Shown: positions 6,741-12,746 of the stretch, one piece after another
How positions within the stretch are numbered: position 1 is the stretch's first letter
How the letters are laid out: each line of letters begins with the position of its first letter
The notes under the pieces: generated by a model
Databases searched by the model: none
The model's input: the letters and a program-made list of their open reading frames with translations, nothing else
What the model was told of the DNA's origin: nothing
Translations under genes and position numbers: made by a program
Assembly (NCBI GenBank): GCA_030666885.1
Contig: DAOUWY010000011.1
Location: 1-17,642 of the forward strand
Length of the DNA stretch: 17,642 bases
Reading direction: 5' to 3'
Origin: Methanosarcinales archaeon
GTDB taxonomy: Archaea > Halobacteriota > Methanosarcinia > Methanosarcinales > Methanocomedenaceae

Positions 6741-6811
6741 GCACCGACCGGGATTCGAACCCGGGTAGTGGGCTTGGAAGGCCCAAGTCATAACCGCTAG
6801 ACCATCGGTGC
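6741..6811 (-). tRNA. tRNA-Gly (anticodon TCC)
   Basis: The minus strand folds into a complete 71-nt cloverleaf. The acceptor stem GCACCGA pairs fully with TCGGTGC. The D arm is closed by GTC and GAC and contains AGCGGTTA. The anticodon stem TGGGC/GCCCA closes the loop CTTCCAA (anticodon TCC, reading GGA). The T arm is CCGGG, TTCGAAT, CCCGG. The 3' CCA is not encoded. A TATA-like ACTATACA (6831-6838, minus strand) is suitably placed upstream. I see no intron and no duplicated 3' end that would mark an integrated element. Confidence 0.97.
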
Positions 6812-6884
6812 GCAATGGAATTGTACTTCCTGTATAGTCTTATTCCATTTAATTGTTGCGGATGTTTACATTGTTTTATTGGAA

Positions 6885-7073
6885 TTATGTATTTGAAAGA
6901 GTTTCGCGTATTAGTTTACTGCTATTTGTATTTAATGTATCAGATAAATAATAACATCTCCGGATATTTGAACAATCCTTCTTAGTGCTGGTCATGACAA
7001 CATATCCAGGATGATAATCCAGATACTTATTAACATTGAATTTGCTCAAAATCTCATCAATTTTTTTTCTCAA
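6885..7073 (-). CDS. Doubtful 62-codon ORF of unknown function
   Basis: The frame opens with TTG and reads MRKKIDEILSKFNVNKYLDY, then a GYVVMTSTKKDC segment. The residues look protein-like, with a helical charged start. The open frame extends upstream of the TTG (through ANEHRLRKK) without any ATG, and there is no Shine-Dalgarno site. It may be the 3' part of a lost gene. I do not recognise the family. The rest of 6812-7254 shows no other supported feature. Confidence 0.25.
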   Translation of the reverse strand: MRKKIDEILSKFNVNKYLDYHPGYVVMTSTKKDCSNIRRCYYLSDTLNTNSSKLIRETLSNT

Positions 7074-7281
7074 CCGGTGTTCATTTGCCGTTATTTTTCG
7101 AATTCAACTGATTTTTTCTCTTGCTTTAATTTTTATATTACTTTTTCTATTGCTTTCTCTATAAGATTATCCCGGGACACCTGAGTTGTTAATAGGTTTT
7201 ACTACCATACCATTCTCCAGGGATTACTTTCGCTGTGCTCTTGGATGTGGTTTATCATTGCTGTAGTATATCCATATACCT

Positions 7282-7289
7282 GAGGTGAT
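7282..7289 (+). promoter_or_regulatory. Strong ribosome binding site of 39-codon ORF
   Basis: GAGGTGAT lies 5 nt before the ATG at 7295 and is an almost ideal match to the archaeal anti-Shine-Dalgarno. It is the main reason for calling the small ORF that follows. Confidence 0.55.
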
Positions 7290-7294
7290 ACATA

Positions 7295-7414
7295 ATGGAA
7301 GATGAGTTTTGGATCGGTATTGTAAAACGTGCTGCCAAACACCAGCATATCAAACGCCGCAGCCAGTTCAGCCGGCATTTCAGCAGGATGCAGACATTAC
7401 CAGATGACCGATAA
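7295..7414 (+). CDS. Small basic protein, 39 aa, hypothetical
   Basis: The ORF starts with MEDEFWIGIVKRAAKHQH and continues with a very basic middle (IKRRSQFSRHFSRM). It ends in TAA at 7412-7414, 59 bp before the membrane regulator gene on the same strand. Its support is the GAGGTGAT site 5 nt upstream. A weak TATA-like TTTATCA at about 7251-7256 would place the transcript start just ahead of that site. The high Arg/Lys/His content could suit nucleic-acid binding. There is no family recognition, and a shadow or gene-fragment origin remains possible. Confidence 0.4.
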   Translation: MEDEFWIGIVKRAAKHQHIKRRSQFSRHFSRMQTLPDDR

Positions 7415-7441
7415 GTGCAGGTCAGTTCGCAGTTATAGGTA

Positions 7442-7449
7442 TGTATATC
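7442..7449 (+). promoter_or_regulatory. TATA box of winged-helix regulator gene
   Basis: TGTATATC is centred about 28 bp upstream of the ATG at 7474, predicting a leaderless transcript. No Shine-Dalgarno site is present before that ATG. Confidence 0.45.
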
Positions 7450-7473
7450 AATATAATCCACATAGGTTAATAT

Positions 7474-8343
7474 ATGGAAGATGTACCAAGTGACACTGGA
7501 GTCAACAGCAACAACAAGGCTGATAATGAAATAAATGATAACAGTGAAAAACTTCTAGTGCTCCCTCTTGGTGATGAATCAAAAAAGATAACCCAGGTCA
7601 TTAGCAATGACACGGCCAGGCAGATAATGGAACTGCTTGCAGGGCAATCCATGAGTGCATCCGATATTGCCAAAAAACTGGATGTTCCTCTGACCACTAC
7701 AAAATATAATCTTGAAAACCTTGTGGACGTGGGACTGGTAAAGATCGAGCGTATTAAGTACAGCAAGAAAGGTAGGCAGGTCAAGGTCTATGCACCTGTA
7801 CGAAAACTTATTGTTGTCGTGCCTGAAAAGCTTGGTAGTGCTTCTATCACCGAAATACTGAAAAAATACCTTGGTGTCATTCTGACTGCTGTCTTTGTAT
7901 CAGGTTTTGTTGAACTGCTGACAAGTACATTTACCTCCTCCAAAAGCATGATGCCAGATGGCAATGCCCAAAGAATTTTTGAAGAAGGGTCTTCAATAGA
8001 TTCTTCGATAGATCTTCCAGGCAATGTTTCGGGAGGAACAGAGGATACAATCATTGATGTGGTGAATGATTCGGCACAAAAGACCCTATCGAATGCAACT
8101 GCACCAGATGCCACGAACATCGCTGAAGCTGTACCTGAAGCAACTGAAATGGCAACTGATATACCATCACAAATACCTACCATGTATGTTGAACCAGCCA
8201 CCCTTGAAAAGGGTGTTTCAACCCTTTATCCGGATTTCACATCCCACCTGGGATTATGGTTCCTGACGGGGTGCCTGTTTATGATAGCATTAGTAATGAT
8301 TGTAGATTATTACCGGCAAAAAAAGGGAGCCAATAGGAAATGA
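7474..8343 (+). CDS. Membrane-tethered winged-helix (ArsR-like) transcriptional regulator
   Basis: The 289-residue protein joins a DNA-binding head to two membrane segments. Residues about 40-112 form an ArsR-like winged helix: SNDTARQIMELLAGQSMSASD, the recognition-helix region LTTTKYNLENLVDVGLV (73-89), and a basic wing SKKGRQVKVYAPV. A first membrane helix spans about 132-150 (LGVILTAVFVSGFVELL). A low-complexity, acidic, Ser/Thr/Ala-rich segment of about 110 residues follows and is predicted to be outside the cell. A second helix lies at about 260-281 (LWFLTGCLFMIALVMIV), with a short basic tail. Such one-component membrane regulators are common in Methanosarcina relatives, but their signals are unknown. 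The C-terminus lies 58 bp before truA on the same strand. Confidence 0.85.
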   Translation: MEDVPSDTGVNSNNKADNEINDNSEKLLVLPLGDESKKITQVISNDTARQIMELLAGQSMSASDIAKKLDVPLTTTKYNLENLVDVGLVKIERIKYSKKGRQVKVYAPVRKLIVVVPEKLGSASITEILKKYLGVILTAVFVSGFVELLTSTFTSSKSMMPDGNAQRIFEEGSSIDSSIDLPGNVSGGTEDTIIDVVNDSAQKTLSNATAPDATNIAEAVPEATEMATDIPSQIPTMYVEPATLEKGVSTLYPDFTSHLGLWFLTGCLFMIALVMIVDYYRQKKGANRK

Positions 8344-8356
8344 TCACTTTGATCAC
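8341..8356. repeat. Paired TGATCAC sites between regulator gene and truA
   Basis: TGATCAC occurs twice, 2 bp apart, and each copy contains the palindrome TGATCA. The first copy overlaps the regulator stop codon, and the pair lies 14 bp upstream of the truA TATA box. It could be an operator, perhaps for the adjacent winged-helix protein, but there is no direct evidence. Confidence 0.25.
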
Positions 8357-8370
8357 ACCATTGAGTTACT

Positions 8371-8380
8371 TTTATTATTT
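8371..8380 (+). promoter_or_regulatory. TATA box of truA
   Basis: TTTATTATTT is centred about 27 bp before the ATG at 8402. That spacing supports a leaderless transcript and favours 8402 over the in-frame ATG at 8411. Confidence 0.45.
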
Positions 8381-8401
8381 AGCCGCACATATTCCAATAA
8401 G

Positions 8402-9241
8402 ATGGGACTTATGAGGATAGCATTAAAGATTGCATATATCGGCACTGAGTATCATGGATACCAGATTCAGCCTGATGTGCCGACAATTGAAAAAGAACTT
8501 TTCAGAACACTTGAAGAACTGAAAATCATTACTGACCCTAAAAGTGCCAGATATACCGGTTCCGGTCGGACCGATGCCGGAGTCCATGCCCTTGGACAGT
8601 TGATCGCTTTTAATACTAATAACCCAAAACTGGCAATACCCAGGGTAATTAACAGCAAATTACCGCCTTCTATCTGGGTGTGGTCAAGGGCCGAAGTACC
8701 TGATGATTTTGACCCCAGGCGGCATGCTGTAAGCCGGGAATACAAATATTTCATTTGTGGTGAATGTTTAAATATCTCACTTTTGCGCAAAGCATCAAAG
8801 CTCTTAAGAGGTACCCACGACTTTGCCAATTTCGCCACACCGGATATGGATAAGTCCACGGTGCGTACAGTTGAACGAATCGATATAAGGCTGGAAGGCA
8901 GATTAATCAATCTTGATATCAAGGCTGATAGTTTCGTATGGCATATGGTGCGTAAGATCGTTACAGCTCTTCGTATGGTGGGGGACCAGACCCGTGAAGT
9001 TGAATGGGTTAAACACATGCTCCATCCCGAAGAGTTCGAAGAGGGTCTGGAACCGGCACCGGCATGTGGGTTATTATTAAAAAATGTGAACTATGACCTG
9101 GACATTCCCTGGGAAGATGATTCCTATGCAAAAAAGGTTTCTGCTGAGAGGCTTCATGAACAGTTCATGCATTATGGTGTAATGGCAGAGATATTCAAAG
9201 AACTGAAGGATAATATGCAGCCACCTGAAGCCTGTGATTGA
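8402..9241 (+). CDS. truA: tRNA pseudouridine synthase A
   Basis: TruA converts uridines 38-40 in the anticodon arm of tRNAs to pseudouridine. The 279-residue protein has the family core: an N-terminal AYIGTEYHGYQIQP (residues 11-24); the catalytic motif YTGSGRTDAGVHALGQ (51-66), with nucleophile Asp58; the central SREYKYFI segment; and the RGTHDFANFA and SFVWHMVRKIV blocks expected in the C-terminal half. Length is slightly above that of typical archaeal members. The start at 8402 suits the TATA box; an ATG at 8411 (MRIALKIAYIG) would also keep the whole domain. The stop TGA is 3 bp before trm-G10, so the two are almost certainly cotranscribed. Confidence 0.95.
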   Translation: MGLMRIALKIAYIGTEYHGYQIQPDVPTIEKELFRTLEELKIITDPKSARYTGSGRTDAGVHALGQLIAFNTNNPKLAIPRVINSKLPPSIWVWSRAEVPDDFDPRRHAVSREYKYFICGECLNISLLRKASKLLRGTHDFANFATPDMDKSTVRTVERIDIRLEGRLINLDIKADSFVWHMVRKIVTALRMVGDQTREVEWVKHMLHPEEFEEGLEPAPACGLLLKNVNYDLDIPWEDDSYAKKVSAERLHEQFMHYGVMAEIFKELKDNMQPPEACD

Positions 9242-9244
9242 ATT

Positions 9245-10318
9245 ATGACCCTGGTTGCTTTTGAACTCTCGGGCGAGCATCCCGATATACCGGTAGCTGA
9301 AGTTATCGGGGCCCTGGAATCCGAAGATATTGAATTTTCTGTTATATTTCGATTTGACCAGGTGCTTATTGTTGATATCCCAAATGCGAATGGTAATGCA
9401 AATTTAAATTTAATTGTAAATGCAAATGCTGACATGGATCAGGTGAGCAAACTTAGCAAACAGCTGGCCCTGACCTGGCATATTATTAATGTGCTGGGCA
9501 TCTCGGATTCAACTTTATCTAGTATCATGAACATGGTTGAGAATGTGGATTTTGATGAACCTGTGTCCCTTACCTATAAAGTAAGGGCGAAGAAGATCAA
9601 GCGTAAAAGTCCCATCTCTTCTGAGGATATTGAACGAAAGATCGGCGGGGTGCTCTACAATAAAGGATATCGTGCCGACCTTGTAGATCCCGACGTCCGG
9701 TACCGGGCAGTACTGACTGATGGAAAATGTATCTTCGGTCGTGTGCTGGCATCTGTTGATCGTGGTTCATTCGAAGACCGCAAGCCACAGAACAAACCGT
9801 TCTTTCACCCGGGCGTCCTTATGCCCAGACTAGCTCGCTCCCTTGTAAATATCGCACGCTGTGGCCCTGGCAGCATGATACTTGACCCATACTGCGGCAC
9901 TGGCGGGATACTGGTGGAGGCAGGGCTTATGGGTGCGGTAACGGTGGGTTGTGATGTACAGAGGAAGATACTGCTGGGTGCCAGGATGAATCTTGATTTT
10001 TATGTGCCTGATCATTTCCTCATGTTCCAGGATGCAGGTAATATGGCACTGAAGGATGGCTGTATCGATTGTGTGGTGACCGACCCGCCTTACGGCAGGT
10101 CTGCTCTTATTCAGGCCAGGTCCCTGGATATTCTTATGAAACGTTCTCTTAAGGAGATATTCAGGGTTCTGCGTCCGGGCGGACGGGCAGTGGTGGTCTC
10201 TGAATGTCCTGTTGAGGAGTGGGCGGTATCTGTGGGCTTTTTTGTGGTTGATGTGTATATACAGAGGGTGCACCGCAGTCTGACAAGGAGGATTACTGTG
10301 CTTGATAAACTTCAGTAG
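9245..10318 (+). CDS. tRNA (guanine-10-N2)-methyltransferase, THUMP/Trm-G10 type
   Basis: The enzyme methylates G10 of tRNA with S-adenosylmethionine. In its 357 residues, an N-terminal THUMP-type tRNA-binding region covers about 45-170. It is followed by the FFHPG-MPRLAR linker (186-198) and a Rossmann methyltransferase. Motif I is LDPYCGTGGILVEAG (213-227) and motif IV is TDPPYGRS (279-286), the signature of exocyclic amino-group methylation; LRPGGRAVVVSE (309-320) follows. An Asn/Ala-rich insertion at about 47-63 (NANGNANLN, then VNANAD) sits early in the THUMP region and is coded by a near-tandem AATGCAAAT duplication. It ends in TAG. It follows truA by 3 bp, giving a tRNA-modification operon. 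Confidence 0.93.
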   Translation: MTLVAFELSGEHPDIPVAEVIGALESEDIEFSVIFRFDQVLIVDIPNANGNANLNLIVNANADMDQVSKLSKQLALTWHIINVLGISDSTLSSIMNMVENVDFDEPVSLTYKVRAKKIKRKSPISSEDIERKIGGVLYNKGYRADLVDPDVRYRAVLTDGKCIFGRVLASVDRGSFEDRKPQNKPFFHPGVLMPRLARSLVNIARCGPGSMILDPYCGTGGILVEAGLMGAVTVGCDVQRKILLGARMNLDFYVPDHFLMFQDAGNMALKDGCIDCVVTDPPYGRSALIQARSLDILMKRSLKEIFRVLRPGGRAVVVSECPVEEWAVSVGFFVVDVYIQRVHRSLTRRITVLDKLQ

Positions 10319-10321
10319 TTG

Positions 10322-10380
10322 AAAAAAAAAAAGTAAGTGAGCATGGTAGCGATCCGGGTGAAAATCACTTTGTGATTTTC
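10322..10380 (-). terminator. Hairpin and T-tract between trm-G10 and the insertion sequence
   Basis: A perfect 9-bp hairpin (GAAAATCAC, loop TTT, GTGATTTTC at 10360-10380) lies left of the insertion sequence. Read leftwards on the minus strand, it is followed after 27 nt by a run of 11 T (10332-10322). T-rich runs end archaeal transcription, so this could stop transposase transcripts from running into trm-G10. The hairpin may instead belong to an intergenic repeat. Confidence 0.35.
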
Positions 10381-10507
10381 TAAGCCTCGACTTTTCGCTG
10401 TGCTCAAACTTGACTTTCAAAGATGTAGTGTAAAACACTATCAAGCAACCCAATAAATGTATGACCTATCACAACATAAACTATCTTGCTATCTTGCTAT
10501 CGATTAA

Positions 10508-12160
10508 CTACTTTCCCATAAATTTCCCCAAATCCAATAAAGAGAACAATCTGGCTTGTCTTACATCCATCTCCTCAACAACCAACTCAACCTTGCCCCC
10601 TGTCTTCCCCTGCACGAGAGCAACATGTATTCCATCCAACTCCTCCACAAGCCGTCTTAGACTCAAACCAAGAAATTTACACTTCCATGCCAAATATCTA
10701 TAGAAAATCATTCCAATGACACACAAGAAAATGTGTGCCCTTATATTGAAATCCTTATGATGATTAATTCGACCAACCGGAACAAGAAGTACATCATTCA
10801 GCAGCTTGAAATCATCCTCCACAAGATACTTCTGGTTGTATGTCTTTGCTATCTTTTCAGAATGCCAGGAATGCATATCAGTAAAGACAATAGTCTTTCC
10901 GAAACCTGCGTAGCGTAGCTTTTCCACCTCATTCTCAACCCATATTTCTAAACCCGGTTTTTTCTTGCCCTCTGGTATCTCACCAACCTTATGGCCAAAT
11001 ATTGATCTGAAATCCTTGTAAATAATCTCATTGAATTCCCTCTCCACGCTGCTTTTATCCCTCTCTTTTCCCCTGTTGCTCCCCAGCCTTTTCTTCAGGT
11101 CTTCAAGCTTTTCACATATCTTAGCTTTACTTGCCTCATACCCCTTCTTCTGCTTTTTGTATGAGGCTTCACTGTAGAGAACAACAGTAGTAAATTCCTC
11201 CCCAAAAAATTCATTTTTATTTCTGTAACCGTATATCTTGTTGCCTTTGGAATTTGTGTACAAATATTTGTAAGCCTCAAGCGGGACATTCAACAGTTCT
11301 TCTGCCTGATTGTGTTTTGCAGAAGCCACAATATGCATTTCGGAGATCACATCTTTAACATTTAACTGGGAATTATTGCCTTTATCAAAAACCAATATCA
11401 TGTCTTGAGTGGTTATTTTCAGATTGGTCAACCTTTGTGTAATTGCATCCAGCAGTTCAGGGAATATCTTTGAATCATGTTTGTTCCCTTCGTAGACTTC
11501 GTGCATGAAGGGGATATTATCTTCAGATACGGCTAATCCCATACAGATTTGCTTCATGTGATTTCTGTACTGTTTGTTGTTCCCGTTTTGTGCTAGTTCT
11601 TCTACTTTTTTGATGTAGTTGAACCAGTTTGTTTCGTCAAGGAAAAGTATCCGGGGGGTTATGCCTTTCTCGATCAGTATTTTGCATAGGTCGTCTTCGA
11701 TTCTTTTACTGGTTTCGTGGTCTATGTATTTGTAGTGGTTGAGGAAGTTTTGACAGGTGAGTTTGTGGGGGAATTTCCATAGTAGGCTTAATGAGGATTT
11801 GTCGAACCATTTTTGGATGGAATTTTCGGATTGTGCTCCATCGCATCGTCCGATGATGTTCAGGAGGAGGTATTCACCTACTGTAAGGCCTTTGATTTGT
11901 TTTTTGTTGGTGTGTTTGTTTACGATTTCTATGAAGTTCAGTTCGTCGGATATGGAGAGTAGGGCGGCTGTTTTACCGTATTGGAAGGATTTTAGTTTGA
12001 TGTGTGGCAGTTCTGTGGATTTTTCTTTGAGTTCTATTATTTTTTCTGCAGTTCCAAGGTACTTTTGCCATATTTGTTTGGGCTTGCCACCGACTCTTGC
12101 CATTTCAACAGCATACCAATAGATGTGACCTTTTATTATCTTCTTTTTCAATGAGACCAT
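10508..12160 (-). CDS. IS1634-family DDE transposase
   Basis: The 550-residue protein opens with KGHIYWYAVEMARVGGKPKQ (residues 10-29), typical of this family, and ends with the IRAHIFLCVIGMIFYRYL block (473-490). The catalytic acids fit LFLDET (Asp175), LVFDKGNNS (Asp259) and YLVEDDF (Glu448), the last within a Y-K-E-K signature (Tyr441, Lys444, Glu448, Lys452). A basic, helical insertion of about 150 residues separates the second Asp from the Glu, as usual in IS4-related elements. The frame is intact and all three acids are present, so it may be active. A TATA-like CTTATAAC (12183-12190, minus strand) sits 27 bp before the ATG, suggesting a leaderless transcript. It ends in TAG. Confidence 0.92.
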   Translation of the reverse strand: MVSLKKKIIKGHIYWYAVEMARVGGKPKQIWQKYLGTAEKIIELKEKSTELPHIKLKSFQYGKTAALLSISDELNFIEIVNKHTNKKQIKGLTVGEYLLLNIIGRCDGAQSENSIQKWFDKSSLSLLWKFPHKLTCQNFLNHYKYIDHETSKRIEDDLCKILIEKGITPRILFLDETNWFNYIKKVEELAQNGNNKQYRNHMKQICMGLAVSEDNIPFMHEVYEGNKHDSKIFPELLDAITQRLTNLKITTQDMILVFDKGNNSQLNVKDVISEMHIVASAKHNQAEELLNVPLEAYKYLYTNSKGNKIYGYRNKNEFFGEEFTTVVLYSEASYKKQKKGYEASKAKICEKLEDLKKRLGSNRGKERDKSSVEREFNEIIYKDFRSIFGHKVGEIPEGKKKPGLEIWVENEVEKLRYAGFGKTIVFTDMHSWHSEKIAKTYNQKYLVEDDFKLLNDVLLVPVGRINHHKDFNIRAHIFLCVIGMIFYRYLAWKCKFLGLSLRRLVEELDGIHVALVQGKTGGKVELVVEEMDVRQARLFSLLDLGKFMGK

Positions 12161-12169
12161 ATGATATAT

Positions 12170-12181
12170 ATTAGGTCATAC
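12170..12181 (-). promoter_or_regulatory. TIR-like site inside the transposase promoter
   Basis: ATTAGGTCATAC occurs here and again at 12242-12253, and its complement core occurs near the other end at 10459-10468. This copy lies between the transposase TATA box and its start codon. That is where bound protein would block transcription, so self-repression by the transposase is a reasonable inference. Confidence 0.35.
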
Positions 12182-12302
12182 AGTTATAAGTAATTATCTA
12201 TTTAAATCGCTATGGATAGCAGTATTTATCTGATATCAAAAATTAGGTCATACGCTTTGTAATATGGCAACCTGTCCAATGGATCACGGTTTTCAACGAA
12301 AA

Positions 12303-12416
12303 TTAGAGGTCAATTTGCTTTTCTTTGAAAGTCAAGTCTAACAAGCCCGGTCCCAATGATCTATGTACTTCTATAGCGGCCCCTACTATCAGATTTGATA
12401 ATTTATTCTCATCCAT
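12303..12416 (-). pseudogene. GxxExxY-family gene, N-terminal fragment cut by the insertion sequence
   Basis: The 37-codon minus-strand frame starts MDENKLSNLIVGAAIEVHRS and continues LGPGLLD. This matches the start of GxxExxY proteins, whose hallmark GAAIEVHRxLGPGLLE is almost intact. After residue 27 the match ends, and the next codons (LTFKEK, then a TAA) are read from the IS end starting at 12337. The gene would normally be about 125 residues with a PD-(D/E)XK nuclease-like fold of uncertain function. A TATA box (TATATAC, 12443-12449) is 28 bp upstream of the ATG, so it may still be transcribed. The missing C-terminal part is not found left of the IS. Confidence 0.75.
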
Positions 12417-12438
12417 TCTTTGCGCTCTTTGCGGTGGA
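12416..12438. repeat. Half copy of dispersed CTTTGCGG repeat at GxxExxY gene start
   Basis: TTCTTTGCGCTCTTTGCGGTGGA directly abuts the GxxExxY start and resembles the right arm of the palindrome at 3779-3858 (CTCTGCGCCTCTTAGCG, then CTCTGCGGTGA). Between 12439 and 12582 I see only AT-rich DNA. Confidence 0.5.
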
Positions 12439-12582
12439 TAGTGTATATACTTTGATCGTACTATTTTAGTTTTTGGTTTAAGATATTGTGAAGATTAATC
12501 TATATTTTATCTTAATATGAAGAAAACAAAATCGGTAGAATGAAAATATTGAAAAAAACTTTGTTGATTAGTACCAAACCAA

Positions 12583-12732
12583 CTATTTTTTGACGCTATA
12601 GTGCAGCACCCAGTCCCCTTCAATTCCATGGAGTTGCATGTCAACGACAAACTGGATTTCACAATCAGGGGAGTTTCCCCCAATTGCAATAATTGCATAG
12701 GCTGATTTTTTTATGACTTCCCAGAACCACCA
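12583..12732 (-). pseudogene. Start-less 3' gene fragment downstream of carB
   Basis: A 49-codon open frame without a start codon ends in TAG. It reads EVIKKSAYAIIAIGGNSPD, then EIQFVVDMQLHGIEGDW and LHYSVKK. The composition looks like a real beta-rich protein end. An in-frame TAA directly precedes it. An ATG at 12733 in another frame would join this frame if the run of seven A at 12707-12713 were six, giving a 49-residue protein starting MVVLGSHKKS. It is thus either a 5'-truncated gene remnant or a small gene with a one-base frameshift or sequencing error in a homopolymer. I recognise no family. Confidence 0.4.
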
Positions 12733-12746
12733 TTATATTCAGCTTT

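Larger units (their letters stand above)
10408..12337 (-). mobile_element. IS1634-family insertion sequence, about 1.93 kb
   Basis: A single transposase gene is flanked by a perfect 16-bp inverted repeat: ACTTGACTTTCAAAGA at 10408-10423 and its complement at 12322-12337. The right boundary is confirmed independently: homology of the adjacent GxxExxY gene to its family stops at 12338. Inside the ends are subterminal inverted sites, GTATGACCTA at 10459-10468 and its complement at 12244-12253; a third copy lies at 12172-12181, just upstream of the transposase. I find no target-site duplication, and the DNA left of 10408 does not continue the GxxExxY gene. A rearrangement or adjacent deletion therefore followed insertion, or the ends are misjudged. 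The alternative is that the element ends at the GTATGACCTA sites (10459-12253). Confidence 0.65.

Noticed and set aside
6589..6786. 65-codon minus-strand ORF
   Set aside because: Its N-terminal part is translation of the tRNA-Gly gene.
6741..6811. tRNA-Gly as an attachment site of an integrated element
   Set aside because: I found no second copy of its 3' end and no integrase in the window.
7228..7240. TTTCGCTGTGCTC shared with 10393-10405
   Set aside because: A few 13-base matches are expected by chance in a window of this size, and the flanks do not align.
7255..7461. 68-codon minus-strand ORF
   Set aside because: It is antisense to the 39-codon ORF with the strong ribosome binding site, and its composition is rich in Cys and Leu as in shadow frames.
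12507..12698. 63-codon minus-strand ORF downstream of carB
   Set aside because: It overlaps the more protein-like frame at 12583-12732 in another phase and has no coding features.
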